Notes under the pieces: generated by a model
Database searches by the model: none
What the model was told of the DNA's origin: nothing
Seen by the model: the letters and a program-made list of their open reading frames with translations, nothing else
In this document: in pieces, positions 24,408 through 32,859 of the stretch
Layout of the letters: each line of letters starts with the position of its first letter
Numbering within the stretch: position 1 is the first letter of the stretch
Translations under genes and position numbers: made by a program
IMG/VR virus record: IMGVR_UViG_3300024319_000003
Coordinates: 62,001-126,000 of that record
Length of the DNA stretch: 64,000 nucleotides
Reading direction: 5' to 3' (one strand)
Source of the DNA: a virus

Positions 24408-26297
24408 ATGGCTGATACTTCTCTATTTGGGAGATTAAGAACTCTCTTCTCCTCGGACGTAATAATAAGAAATGTAGGTGGCGACCAGCTTAAGGTTGCT
24501 GATATAAACAAGATTCAAACAACAGGAAATTTTGAAACAAACTCACTAGTTGATAGATTTAGTAGGTTGCACATATATAACAATAAAAATATATACAATC
24601 CAAATCTAAATTACCAGACTCTAAGAGTACAGTTATACTCTGATTACGAAGCAATGGATACTGATCCTATAATTGCATCAGCGTTAGATATTTTAGCAGA
24701 TGAAGCAACACTTAAAAGCGATCAAGGAGAAGTTCTATCAATTAAATCATCAGATGAAAATCTACAAAGAGTTCTTTATAATCTATTCTACGATGTACTA
24801 AATATAGAATTTAACTTATGGTCATGGACTAGAAACATGTGTAAATATGGAGACTTTTTCCTAAAACTAGAAGTTGCTGAAACATTTGGAGTATACAACG
24901 TCCTTCCTTATACAGTCTATAATATGGCAAGATACGAAGGATTGGATCCGGAAGACCCAGGAAAAGTTCAATTCGCAATAGACCCAGACGGTATTATGGC
25001 TTCAAATGAACCTACATACGTTCCTAAAAGAGACAGTAATGCGATAGTATTAGACAATTATGAAGTAGCTCACTTTAGGTTACTATCAGATACTAACTAC
25101 CTTCCTTATGGTAGATCATACATCGAACCAGCTAGAAAAATATTTAAACAACTTACATTAATGGAAGATGCGATGTTAATACATCGTATAATGAGAGCAC
25201 CAGAAAAGAGAACTTTCTTTGTAAACGTAGGTTCTATACCTCCTGCAGAAGTTGATCAGTTTATGCAAAAGACTATCAACACAATGAAGAAAACACCTTA
25301 TGTTGACCCTAAAACAGGTCAGTATAATTTAAAGTTCAATATGCAGAATATGATGGAAGACTTCTACGTTCCTGTAAGGGGAGGGGATGCTTCTACTAGA
25401 ATAGAAACAACTAAAGGACTGGATTATGATGGAACAAACGATATAGACTACTTACAGTCTAAAATGTTCGCCGCTCTTAAGGTACCTAAAGCATATTTTG
25501 GATATGAAGGGGATTTACAAGGAAAAGCTACTTTAGCAGCAGAAGATATAAGATTTGCTCGGACTGTAGAAAGAATACAGAGAATATTAGAATCTGAATT
25601 AACTAAGATTGCGTTAGTACATTTATATACACAAGGATTTACTGGAGAAAGTTTAACAAACTTTGAAATATCTTTAACTAATCCGTCTATTATATTTGAA
25701 CAAGAAAAAGTAGCACTGCTTAAAGAGAAGGTTGATTTAGCTAATCAAATGAAAGACTCTAAACTATTTTCAACAGATTATATATACGATAGTATATTTA
25801 ACCTATCAGAAGATAAGTACAACGAAATGAGAGATCTAGTAAGAGAAGACTCTAAACGAATCTTTAGATTAGGTCAATTAGAAGCAGAAGGAAACGATCC
25901 AGCTAAATCTGGACGTTCTTACGGTACTCCTCATGACTTAGCATCTATGTACGGTAGAAGAGCAACATCAACAGAAAAAGGAAACGGCCCAGGAGAAGTA
26001 CCTCCAGGGTATAGCGAAATAGGACCTGAAGGAGGAAGACCAAGAGAAAAAATGTCCGTTTACGGAACTAATAATGACCCATTAGGAGGTAGAGACAGAT
26101 TAGGAGTACATGGAATGCATGGAGGGTATGACTCAGATAATGAAAACGTAATGGAATCTAACAACCTTCTTACACAGAAAGTATACCATCAAATAAAAGA
26201 TTCATTTAAACAAGATAAAGAAATGGTATATGAAACAAAAAATAAAGATGAGTCTAAACTATTAGACGAGAATCAACTTAAAGATTTAGATAACTAG
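24408..26297 (+). CDS. Portal protein, T4 gp20-like
   Basis: At 629 residues it is longer than T4 gp20 (524), mostly by a Gly-rich C-terminal extension. Family features are visible: an N-terminal YSDYEAMDTDPIIASALDI block, then LWSWTRNMCKYGDFFLKL, VAHFRLLSD, YGRSYIEPARK, the MEDAMLIHRIMRAPEKR stem region and KVPKAYFGYEGDLQGKATL. It forms the dodecameric ring at the prohead vertex that binds terminase and later the neck. It has its own late-type box, and head genes follow downstream. Confidence 0.92.
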   Translation: MADTSLFGRLRTLFSSDVIIRNVGGDQLKVADINKIQTTGNFETNSLVDRFSRLHIYNNKNIYNPNLNYQTLRVQLYSDYEAMDTDPIIASALDILADEATLKSDQGEVLSIKSSDENLQRVLYNLFYDVLNIEFNLWSWTRNMCKYGDFFLKLEVAETFGVYNVLPYTVYNMARYEGLDPEDPGKVQFAIDPDGIMASNEPTYVPKRDSNAIVLDNYEVAHFRLLSDTNYLPYGRSYIEPARKIFKQLTLMEDAMLIHRIMRAPEKRTFFVNVGSIPPAEVDQFMQKTINTMKKTPYVDPKTGQYNLKFNMQNMMEDFYVPVRGGDASTRIETTKGLDYDGTNDIDYLQSKMFAALKVPKAYFGYEGDLQGKATLAAEDIRFARTVERIQRILESELTKIALVHLYTQGFTGESLTNFEISLTNPSIIFEQEKVALLKEKVDLANQMKDSKLFSTDYIYDSIFNLSEDKYNEMRDLVREDSKRIFRLGQLEAEGNDPAKSGRSYGTPHDLASMYGRRATSTEKGNGPGEVPPGYSEIGPEGGRPREKMSVYGTNNDPLGGRDRLGVHGMHGGYDSDNENVMESNNLLTQKVYHQIKDSFKQDKEMVYETKNKDESKLLDENQLKDLDN

Positions 26298-26301
26298 CCC
26301 A

Positions 26302-26309
26302 TATTTATA
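26302..26309 (+). promoter_or_regulatory. Late-promoter-like TATTTATA box
   Basis: TATTTATATATAGGAA begins at 26302, 17 bases before the ATG at 26327. Confidence 0.5.
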
Positions 26310-26326
26310 TATAGGAACCGTACATT

Positions 26327-27181
26327 ATGAAGATAAAACATTCAAAGTTTAAAAATACCGGCCTGATTTACGAACTATTAGTAAAGCAGATAGCAGCAGA
26401 CACTTTGTCAAAAAGTGAATCACCAGCTTTAGGTATACTCAAAGAGTTTTTTGCAGGTAGCTCTACACTAGCCAAAGAATTGAAACTTTATGAGTATATA
26501 CTTAAAAATACTAATTTAGTTGAAGTAAAAGCTGAAACAGTTTTATCAACTATCACTGAAATTTCTAGAAAGCTAAATCAAAAGGCACTAAAAGAACAGA
26601 AGTATAGATTAATCTCAGAAGTTAAGAAACATTATAATATTGAAGAGTTCTTCGGTATACAAGTTAGAGATTATAAAGCACTAGCAGCTATGTACTGTTT
26701 ATTAGAAGCACAAAATTCTAGCACATTAGTTGCACCAGAATTTTTAATTAATAATAAACTTACTATTCTAGAGCACCTAACTTCTTCTAAAGTAGATAAA
26801 GATGCAGTAAAAGATACACTTATTGAAGAGTATGCTAAATACGATAAGGATTTAAGACTACTTACATATAAAATTCTTTTAGAGAAATTTAATTCCAACT
26901 ATAAAGATTTACTACCAGAACAGAAATACATACTTAAAGAGTTTATAACCTCAGTTGACTCAACTACTAGACTTAGAAACATAGTTAATGAAGAGATAGT
27001 AAAAATTAAAGAGCTTATTAGTGAACTATCTTCTAAAGTAAAGGACGAAGTAGTAAGGATAAAATTAGAGGAAGTAGTTAAATCAATAAAGACTTTAACT
27101 AAGACAGAAAAAATTACAGATAACCACCTTGTTAATCTTATGCAATATTATGATTTGGTAAATGAGATGAAATCAGTATGA
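26327..27181 (+). CDS. Helical head-region protein of unknown function (284 aa)
   Basis: Almost entirely alpha-helical and Lys/Glu/Leu-rich. The N-terminal block KFKNTGLIYELLVKQIA and the following ADTLS with SPAL recall a conserved marine T4-like phage family located between portal and protease genes. T4 has gp67 and gp68 (prohead core) at this place, but I see no direct similarity. There are no membrane segments. It overlaps the next gene by 4 bases. Prohead-core or assembly role inferred from position. Confidence 0.55.
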   Translation: MKIKHSKFKNTGLIYELLVKQIAADTLSKSESPALGILKEFFAGSSTLAKELKLYEYILKNTNLVEVKAETVLSTITEISRKLNQKALKEQKYRLISEVKKHYNIEEFFGIQVRDYKALAAMYCLLEAQNSSTLVAPEFLINNKLTILEHLTSSKVDKDAVKDTLIEEYAKYDKDLRLLTYKILLEKFNSNYKDLLPEQKYILKEFITSVDSTTRLRNIVNEEIVKIKELISELSSKVKDEVVRIKLEEVVKSIKTLTKTEKITDNHLVNLMQYYDLVNEMKSV

Positions 27182-27408
27182 AAAAAAGCACAATAAGAAA
27201 AGCTATAAAAGAAGTAATAGAAGAACTTAGCACCTCAGCAGCAGTAGGAGGGTATCAAACTCCATTTGCCTTTAGTAAAAAGAAAGGTGATAATAGAGCA
27301 ACAAAGCAAGCTGAAAAGCTAGGTTTTAAAAAAGTTAAAAATAAAAAAAGACCTTATAACACTAAAATGTTTGATTACTTAGATGAAAACAATACAAGAA
27401 AAATATAA
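27178..27408 (+). CDS. Small basic leader-bearing protein (76 aa)
   Basis: MKKSTIRKAIKEVIEEL resembles the leader of the protein at 15152, with I-K-E|V as the candidate site. The mature part, VGGYQTPFAFSKKKG and RPYNTKMFDYLDEN, is basic and aromatic, and I recall similar short proteins in marine phages. It overlaps its neighbours at both ends (4 and 26 bases), so translation is coupled. Candidate internal protein; function unknown. Confidence 0.5.
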   Translation: MKKSTIRKAIKEVIEELSTSAAVGGYQTPFAFSKKKGDNRATKQAEKLGFKKVKNKKRPYNTKMFDYLDENNTRKI

Positions 27409-29836
27409 CGCAGTTGTAGAGGGTACATTCTCTAAACAACAATTCCTTAAAGATGCTAAGAGAGAGCTATCTCAATTCCTATCTCCCTTTAACGGATTCC
27501 CAGACACAGTATCAATCCTTAAAAGTAAAGGGATTCTTTTTGAAGCTAAAAAAGAAGCTTCATTAGAGTACGAATGCCCAGTATCTCAATACTCGGTAGA
27601 GGACCTAACAAGAGGGGTAGACTTTGAATTAGAAAAAGCTGGAGTAGATTCGGCTGCTACTGTAACCAAAGAGGATAAAGATAAAGCAGAGAAAATTGCA
27701 ATCAAAAACCTTGAAAAAGATAGAATGCACTACCTTAACATACTAGCAGGAGAATCAGCAAAAGTTGATAAGCACGATAAAATGGTAGAACCAACTGATA
27801 AGAATAAAGTAGATACTTTTAACGGCATGAAAAAAGCTGATTTAAAAGAAAACTATACCAAAGAAAAGTTACTGAAAAAATTAGGTGACGCAGACGATGC
27901 TCGTATTCAAACCGGTAACGGAAAAGAATATATAATTTATAATCCTAATTCTAATAATGATGATAATGCTGCAATGTGGCATGACGATACTGTATTTGCT
28001 GTTGACCTAGATGGACAAGAAGAAGAAATAGATTATAGAGATATAGGATTAGTAATGGTAGAAGATATCAAAGAAAGTAATCAAGAAGAATCTATTGCAA
28101 ATTTTATTATAAAGTACTACTCTAACCCCAACACAGGAAAAAGTCTAATAGATGATGATATTATAGGTGACTTTTTCGCAACACACCCTGAATCAAGAGA
28201 TCAAGAACCTCAAGATGCATTAGATAATTTTCAAGAGTTCTTATCAGTAAATTACGAAATGCCTGGGGACTACATGCAAGAAGCAGAAGATTTAACACTA
28301 GAGCCTGAAGATACTGACAATCCAGATGAAACTTTAATAGCTATAGGTAGAGGATATTTAGAGGGTTTTAATAGACCTCATTCTCTAACTAACGGCGATT
28401 TAGAAATTTTAGGGAAAAAAGTAGTAGATAACCTATATAAAGGAGATCTTGAAGCAGCCAAAACACAATTTGTAGCAGAAGCTATGACTGATGATGAAAT
28501 GAAAAAGATTGCTAAGTACGGTAAAGATACAGATATGAAAGCAATTGATAAAATTTATAAATTAGGAGACAAATTTTCAACAGACTTTGACTACGACGGA
28601 ATGCTAAAAGCAGGGCTTAAACTTAAAATAAGTACTCCTTTAGATAAAATGCAAAAACTTTATGACTCTTTTGAAGATGTAAATTACCATAGAGAAAACG
28701 GACATTTAGGTAATGCTATAGACTACATACAAGATGGAGATAAAAAAGGAGCTTTAGATCACTTAAAGATGTTTAGACAAGCAGTACGTAAAACTTTAGG
28801 AGAAATGGACGAAGGAGCTGATAAGGTAAGAAAAGTAGTAGCAGAGGATAGTGATATACAGGAAAGTCGAGGAGCATTTGATTTATGCGTTCAAGGAATT
28901 CAAGATATCGCCACAGATGGAGATGTTAGCGAGAAAGATGCTGCTATGGAAATGATGATAGCAATTGCTGATAAGTATGATTTTAATCTAGCAGGATTAG
29001 AGTCTCAACTGTTCCATGGAGATGATTCAATTAACGAAGGTAGAAGAAGAAAGACTAAAGGAGGTAAAGTAGTAACTGAAAACGACTACGAAACTGGAGG
29101 ATATGTTGAGAGTATGGGACCTTTATTTGATAAAGGAGTTAATATGCTAATCAAGGCTTGGGAAGAATGGAAAATGGGTCCAATGACAGAACCAGGAATG
29201 GTAGAGTTTGCTAAAAAAGATGTATTGACATACCTAGAAACTCAATTTATGGTAGAAAATCTTGAAGAAGCTAAAGGTAAAGATCACGATGGAGATGGAG
29301 ATGTAGATGGAGATGATTATATGGCTAGTAAAGATGCTGCTATTAAAAAAGCAATGGGCAAGGAGAAGGTAGTTAAAGAAAATATTAAATCTATAATTGT
29401 TAAGGTATTAGAAGAAGGGGTAGTAAATGAAGCTGCAACAAATGCATTAGCAGATTTCTCTGAAACATACGGAGGATATGAAGGAATGAAACAATCAATT
29501 ATAAATCTTCAAGATGTTGTAACAGATATTGAAGCATACTACGATAAAACAAGAAGTAAGATTCAGAAAGTATATGACACTTTAGGTGATATTAGGAATG
29601 AAGAAGGTCTAAAAGTAGGAGGATTTTTAGCTCCTGCAATAGAGCAAGCATTTAATAAGGACTTAAGACCAGCAATTAAAGGTGGATTCACAAAAGGACT
29701 AACACAACCTAAAGTAAAAATGATATCACAGAAAGATATTGAAACACAAAATCCTCTAGGAGAAGTAGAAAAAGAAACGGTATACTCAAGACCTACAGTT
29801 AATGGAACTTTACAAGAAAATAAAAAAAGAAAATAA
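27383..29836 (+). CDS. Large multi-part head-region protein with EF-hand-like loop (817 aa)
   Basis: The start MKTIQEKYNAVVEGTFSK and the following NGFPDTVSILKSKG match, as I recall, a family placed near portal and protease genes in marine T4-like phages. The protein is acidic and looks modular, with repeated short basic or VLEEG-type linkers. Residues 634-645 form a 12-residue loop with Asp at positions 1, 3, 5, 7, 9 and 12 (DHDGDGDVDGDD), a calcium-binding EF-hand or dockerin pattern. Several internal [LI]-x-E sites (for example ILFEA near residue 50) could be cut by the prohead protease. It overlaps the previous gene by 26 bases. Prohead-core candidate. Confidence 0.55.
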   Translation: MKTIQEKYNAVVEGTFSKQQFLKDAKRELSQFLSPFNGFPDTVSILKSKGILFEAKKEASLEYECPVSQYSVEDLTRGVDFELEKAGVDSAATVTKEDKDKAEKIAIKNLEKDRMHYLNILAGESAKVDKHDKMVEPTDKNKVDTFNGMKKADLKENYTKEKLLKKLGDADDARIQTGNGKEYIIYNPNSNNDDNAAMWHDDTVFAVDLDGQEEEIDYRDIGLVMVEDIKESNQEESIANFIIKYYSNPNTGKSLIDDDIIGDFFATHPESRDQEPQDALDNFQEFLSVNYEMPGDYMQEAEDLTLEPEDTDNPDETLIAIGRGYLEGFNRPHSLTNGDLEILGKKVVDNLYKGDLEAAKTQFVAEAMTDDEMKKIAKYGKDTDMKAIDKIYKLGDKFSTDFDYDGMLKAGLKLKISTPLDKMQKLYDSFEDVNYHRENGHLGNAIDYIQDGDKKGALDHLKMFRQAVRKTLGEMDEGADKVRKVVAEDSDIQESRGAFDLCVQGIQDIATDGDVSEKDAAMEMMIAIADKYDFNLAGLESQLFHGDDSINEGRRRKTKGGKVVTENDYETGGYVESMGPLFDKGVNMLIKAWEEWKMGPMTEPGMVEFAKKDVLTYLETQFMVENLEEAKGKDHDGDGDVDGDDYMASKDAAIKKAMGKEKVVKENIKSIIVKVLEEGVVNEAATNALADFSETYGGYEGMKQSIINLQDVVTDIEAYYDKTRSKIQKVYDTLGDIRNEEGLKVGGFLAPAIEQAFNKDLRPAIKGGFTKGLTQPKVKMISQKDIETQNPLGEVEKETVYSRPTVNGTLQENKKRK

Positions 29837-30462
29837 TGAAAGATAACTTTGACATATATAGTTGGAATCAAAAAAGACGTTTAACAGAAGCACGCAAGCT
29901 AGAAGAAGCACAAGCAGTTAACCTTCCTACAATACCCGACTCAGTACTTAATAACTTTGCAAACCAGATAAAAAACCCACAAACAATGGCATCTGCAGTC
30001 ATTGCTCTGGTAAATAAGTTAGCGGAAAAAGAAAACGAAAATATTCTTAAAAATCCTAAAATAGCAAGAGCAATTGACTTACTAAAAGATATTGATCCTG
30101 CAGATGGAGAAGTTGAAGAAGCTTTAAAAATGACAGCATCAACAGAAACTCTTAGAAAAATAATATTTAAATTATTAGATGACGGACAGATCCAACCAGA
30201 AACAGCTGATGATATACTAAATGCTATTTCAAACTCACCATCAGATAATATATATGAAGCTAGAGTTGATAGAGAAGTAGCGGAACGTATCGAAGGTTTA
30301 TTAAACCAACAATTAAAAGCTAAATTCTTAAACTATTTTCAAGAACTTTACACTGATTTAGTACAGGACGATTTATTTTACGCAGAAGATGTTGTTAACC
30401 ATTTAAATAACGAGATGCATAAAATCATAAAAGTAGCATCTAAAGATGATTTAAATCTTTAA
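29836..30462 (+). CDS. Helical leader-bearing head-region protein (208 aa)
   Basis: Starts on the last base of the previous stop codon. The N-terminus, with NFDIYSWNQKRRLTEARK, has L-T-E|A at residues 16-19, the same P3-P1' residues as the known T4 gp23 site (FLTE|A), and shares a DNFD start with the protein at 21009. The rest is helical and Glu/Lys/Leu-rich without motifs. It lies directly upstream of the protease gene. I infer a prohead-core or internal protein that is processed during maturation. Confidence 0.5.
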   Translation: MKDNFDIYSWNQKRRLTEARKLEEAQAVNLPTIPDSVLNNFANQIKNPQTMASAVIALVNKLAEKENENILKNPKIARAIDLLKDIDPADGEVEEALKMTASTETLRKIIFKLLDDGQIQPETADDILNAISNSPSDNIYEARVDREVAERIEGLLNQQLKAKFLNYFQELYTDLVQDDLFYAEDVVNHLNNEMHKIIKVASKDDLNL

Positions 30463-30482
30463 TCTGAAAAAACAAAAATAAC

Positions 30483-31061
30483 ATGGCACAATTACTTATA
30501 GAAGTTACATCATTTAATCCTATTCTAAGAGAATCCAAAGAAAGACCTGGAGTATACGAAGTAGAAGGAGTTATGCAAAGAGCAACTGCAAAGAATCAAA
30601 ATGGTAGAACTTATAGTAAAGCTATTTTAGAAAGAGAAACTAAGAAGTATATCTCTGAATTTGTTTCAAACGGTAATGCATTTGGAGAATTAGATCACCC
30701 TGAGTCTCCCATTGTCTCTCTAAAGAACGCTTCACACATAGTAAAAGACTTATGGTGGAAGGGAAACGACCTTATGGGACGTGTGGAACTACTAAATACA
30801 CCTTCAGGTAATATTGTAAAAGAAATAATTAAAGCAGGACACACTATAGGGATATCATCTAGAGGAACAGGCTCAGTACAACAAACAAATGAAGGAGCAT
30901 TAGAAGTGCAAGATGATTTTGAATTGGTATGTTGGGATTTTGTATCTAATCCTTCTACTCATGGAGCATTTATGAATCCTATTTCACTTAATGAAGGAAA
31001 AGGTAAGGCATCTAAGTTTATTAAGCTGGATGCAATCTTAAACGATATACTAAGAGCTTAA
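30483..31061 (+). CDS. Prohead core protease, T4 gp21-like
   Basis: GELDHPE holds the conserved catalytic His72, and TIGISSRGTG holds the nucleophilic Ser (125 or 126), as in T4 gp21 and the related herpesvirus-type assemblin fold. The size (192) is near that of T4 gp21 (212). The T4 enzyme cuts scaffold, capsid and internal proteins after [LI]-x-E, so it is the expected processor of the leader-bearing proteins in this window. It lies among the head genes, and its stop shares a base with the next start. Confidence 0.9.
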   Translation: MAQLLIEVTSFNPILRESKERPGVYEVEGVMQRATAKNQNGRTYSKAILERETKKYISEFVSNGNAFGELDHPESPIVSLKNASHIVKDLWWKGNDLMGRVELLNTPSGNIVKEIIKAGHTIGISSRGTGSVQQTNEGALEVQDDFELVCWDFVSNPSTHGAFMNPISLNEGKGKASKFIKLDAILNDILRA

Positions 31062-31606
31062 TGAAGTTAGCAAGTATTATTCTAGAAGCAGAAGGTAATG
31101 CTGAACCAGGAATGGGGCAAATGGCAGACCAAATAGCAAAAGCAATAGAAAAAGAGCTAAGACCGCATAAAGGTGAATTAGACGGAGATACAAACGAAGT
31201 CGCTGGAGTAGTAGGTATAATAGGATATATACTTCTATCTAACACAGTAGCACATATGCTTGCTAAGATTGCTAAATCGCTATCTAAGAAATATAATAAA
31301 CCCGGAATACTCAAAAGTGCTGAATGGTGGGAAGACTTCACACATAAGAACGAAGCAGCGTTTATGGCACCTATCAAACGTATAGTGGGCATGTTTACTA
31401 AAGATGAAAAGAAGAAATCAGCAGCAACTAAAATAGTATACGGTATCTTAATTTTCTTAATGGCAGGTCAAGCAGGAGGAGGAGCTCTACAAGCTCTTAA
31501 AACTACTAGATGGGCAGCAGCAGCAGGTCTTTCCGCAAAAGCATTAATTAAAGGCGTGGAAGTAACCTCTCTACTTAAACAGGCAGCATCAGATCTAGTA
31601 TCTTAA
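31061..31606 (+). CDS. Leader-bearing protein with hydrophobic segments (181 aa)
   Basis: MKLASIILEAEG is an almost ideal leader (I-L-E|A, cleavage after Glu9). Three hydrophobic stretches follow: AGVVGIIGYILLSNTVAHML (about 48-67), IVYGILIFLMAGQAGGGAL (about 126-144) and an Ala-rich helix (about 150-175). Basic, Lys-rich parts separate them. Such amphipathic and hydrophobic segments in a head-gene cluster suggest an internal protein that enters or crosses the host membrane during DNA ejection. A terminator follows. Confidence 0.5.
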   Translation: MKLASIILEAEGNAEPGMGQMADQIAKAIEKELRPHKGELDGDTNEVAGVVGIIGYILLSNTVAHMLAKIAKSLSKKYNKPGILKSAEWWEDFTHKNEAAFMAPIKRIVGMFTKDEKKKSAATKIVYGILIFLMAGQAGGGALQALKTTRWAAAAGLSAKALIKGVEVTSLLKQAASDLVS

Positions 31607-31649
31607 TGTAACGATAATTCCTCGGACGCTACCGACGAGCAGGAAAGTT

Positions 31650-31680
31650 AACCATCTTTTTTAGGTGGTTTTCTTGTTTT
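31650..31680 (+). terminator. Rho-independent terminator
   Basis: AACCATC, loop TTTTTTA, GGTGGTT: a seven-pair stem (one G-T pair) followed by TTCTTGTTTT. It ends the block that stops at 31606 and separates it from the scaffold-capsid unit. Confidence 0.6.
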
Positions 31681-31694
31681 ATGAAAAAAGTATA

Positions 31695-31702
31695 TATTTA
31701 TA
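31695..31702 (+). promoter_or_regulatory. Late-promoter-like TATTTATA box for scaffold and capsid genes
   Basis: TATATATTTATATAGG lies right after the terminator. It is 87 bases from the scaffold ATG, the longest leader of any such box in the window. Confidence 0.55.
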
Positions 31703-31709
31703 TAGGAAT

Positions 31710-31770
31710 ATGCAGTTCCTTATACTGCATTAACTTTTTATAATTTCCTATTACGATTTAAATAATCGTA
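31710..31770 (+). promoter_or_regulatory. Structured 5' leader with two stem-loops
   Basis: Hairpin 1 is ATGCAG / CTGCAT (31710-31730, 9-base loop). Hairpin 2 is TACGATT / AATCGTA (31752-31770, 5-base loop). Both stems are perfect. They lie between the late box and the scaffold ATG at 31790, which has an A/T-rich start region without Shine-Dalgarno. They may stabilise or regulate the mRNA of highly expressed head genes. Confidence 0.45.
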
Positions 31771-31789
31771 GAAATCCAAAAAATTTATT

Positions 31790-32824
31790 ATGGCAAACAA
31801 AGATTTATTCAAGCAAGCTATTGCTGAAGCAAAATCTATTAGAGAAGCCGCAATAACCAACGCTAAAGAAGCTTTAGAAGAGACTTTAACTCCTCACCTA
31901 AAAGATATGTTAGCTGCTAAACTACAAGAGATGGAAGATTCTACTGTAGAAGAAGTGGTTACCGAATCTGAAGATGTAGAAGAAGAAGTAGCAGAAGCTC
32001 AAGGTAATGTAGATGCTCATGATGAGAATCCACACGATCAACTTGAGGAAGTAGAAGAAGACGTTGCAGAAGGCGACTACAAAAAAATGGAAGAAGCTGA
32101 AGAAGAAGCTGACGATGCTGAGGATGATTCAGAAGAATCTGAAGACGACGCAATCGAAGACGAAGAAGAGGTAGAAGTTAAAGACATGGAAGTCGATGAC
32201 TTAAAAAATCTTATTCGTGACATTATTTCTCAAGAAATGGGAGATGGTGCAGAAGAATTAGACAATGCTGACATGGACGCTGGAGAAGAGATGGATGACA
32301 TCGCTGCTGCAGGATCTGAAGAAGAAATTGATCTAGATGAATTATTAGCAGAACTAGAAGCTACTAATGAAGAAACACTAGAAGAAGAAGAAGTAGAAGA
32401 AGCACACTGTAACACTCCTCACGAGGAAGGTGTAGAAGAAGAAGTTAACGAAGATGACTCTGAGTTAAACGAAGCTTTATCGACTATTGGAACTTTACAA
32501 AGTCAACTTCAAGAAGTAAACCTTCTTAATGCTAAGTTAATGTATGTGAATAAAGTGTTTAAGGCAAATAACCTTAACGAATCACAGAAAGTTAACATAA
32601 TCGCTGCTTTCGACAAAGCCGAAACAGTAAAAGAAGTTAAATTAGTATTTGAAACTGTTTCTGATAGTATTGTAGTTAAAAAACCATCTACTACTATTAA
32701 AGAATCAAAATTAGGTATGGCAAGTAAAGCTACTGGAACTACTGCAAGTAAGCCAGAAGTTATTAGCGAAGTATCTGATGCAGTTAGAAGAATGCAAAAG
32801 TTAGCAGGTATTATAACAAACTAA
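31790..32824 (+). CDS. Prohead scaffold protein, T4 gp22-like (344 aa)
   Basis: A long, extremely Glu/Asp-rich helical protein (residues about 55-230), as expected for a prohead core scaffold. The C-terminal part has LNAKLMYVNKVFKANNLNES and an RMQKLAGI end, as in gp22-type scaffolds of marine T4-like phages. The N-terminus KQAIAEAK matches the T4 cleavage rule (I-A-E|A, after Glu13). The scaffold would be degraded by the prohead protease before DNA packaging. It lies directly upstream of the capsid gene, as gene 22 does in T4. Confidence 0.85.
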   Translation: MANKDLFKQAIAEAKSIREAAITNAKEALEETLTPHLKDMLAAKLQEMEDSTVEEVVTESEDVEEEVAEAQGNVDAHDENPHDQLEEVEEDVAEGDYKKMEEAEEEADDAEDDSEESEDDAIEDEEEVEVKDMEVDDLKNLIRDIISQEMGDGAEELDNADMDAGEEMDDIAAAGSEEEIDLDELLAELEATNEETLEEEEVEEAHCNTPHEEGVEEEVNEDDSELNEALSTIGTLQSQLQEVNLLNAKLMYVNKVFKANNLNESQKVNIIAAFDKAETVKEVKLVFETVSDSIVVKKPSTTIKESKLGMASKATGTTASKPEVISEVSDAVRRMQKLAGIITN

Positions 32825-32859
32825 TTATTTAAAAATTAAAATTAAAAAAACAAACAATC

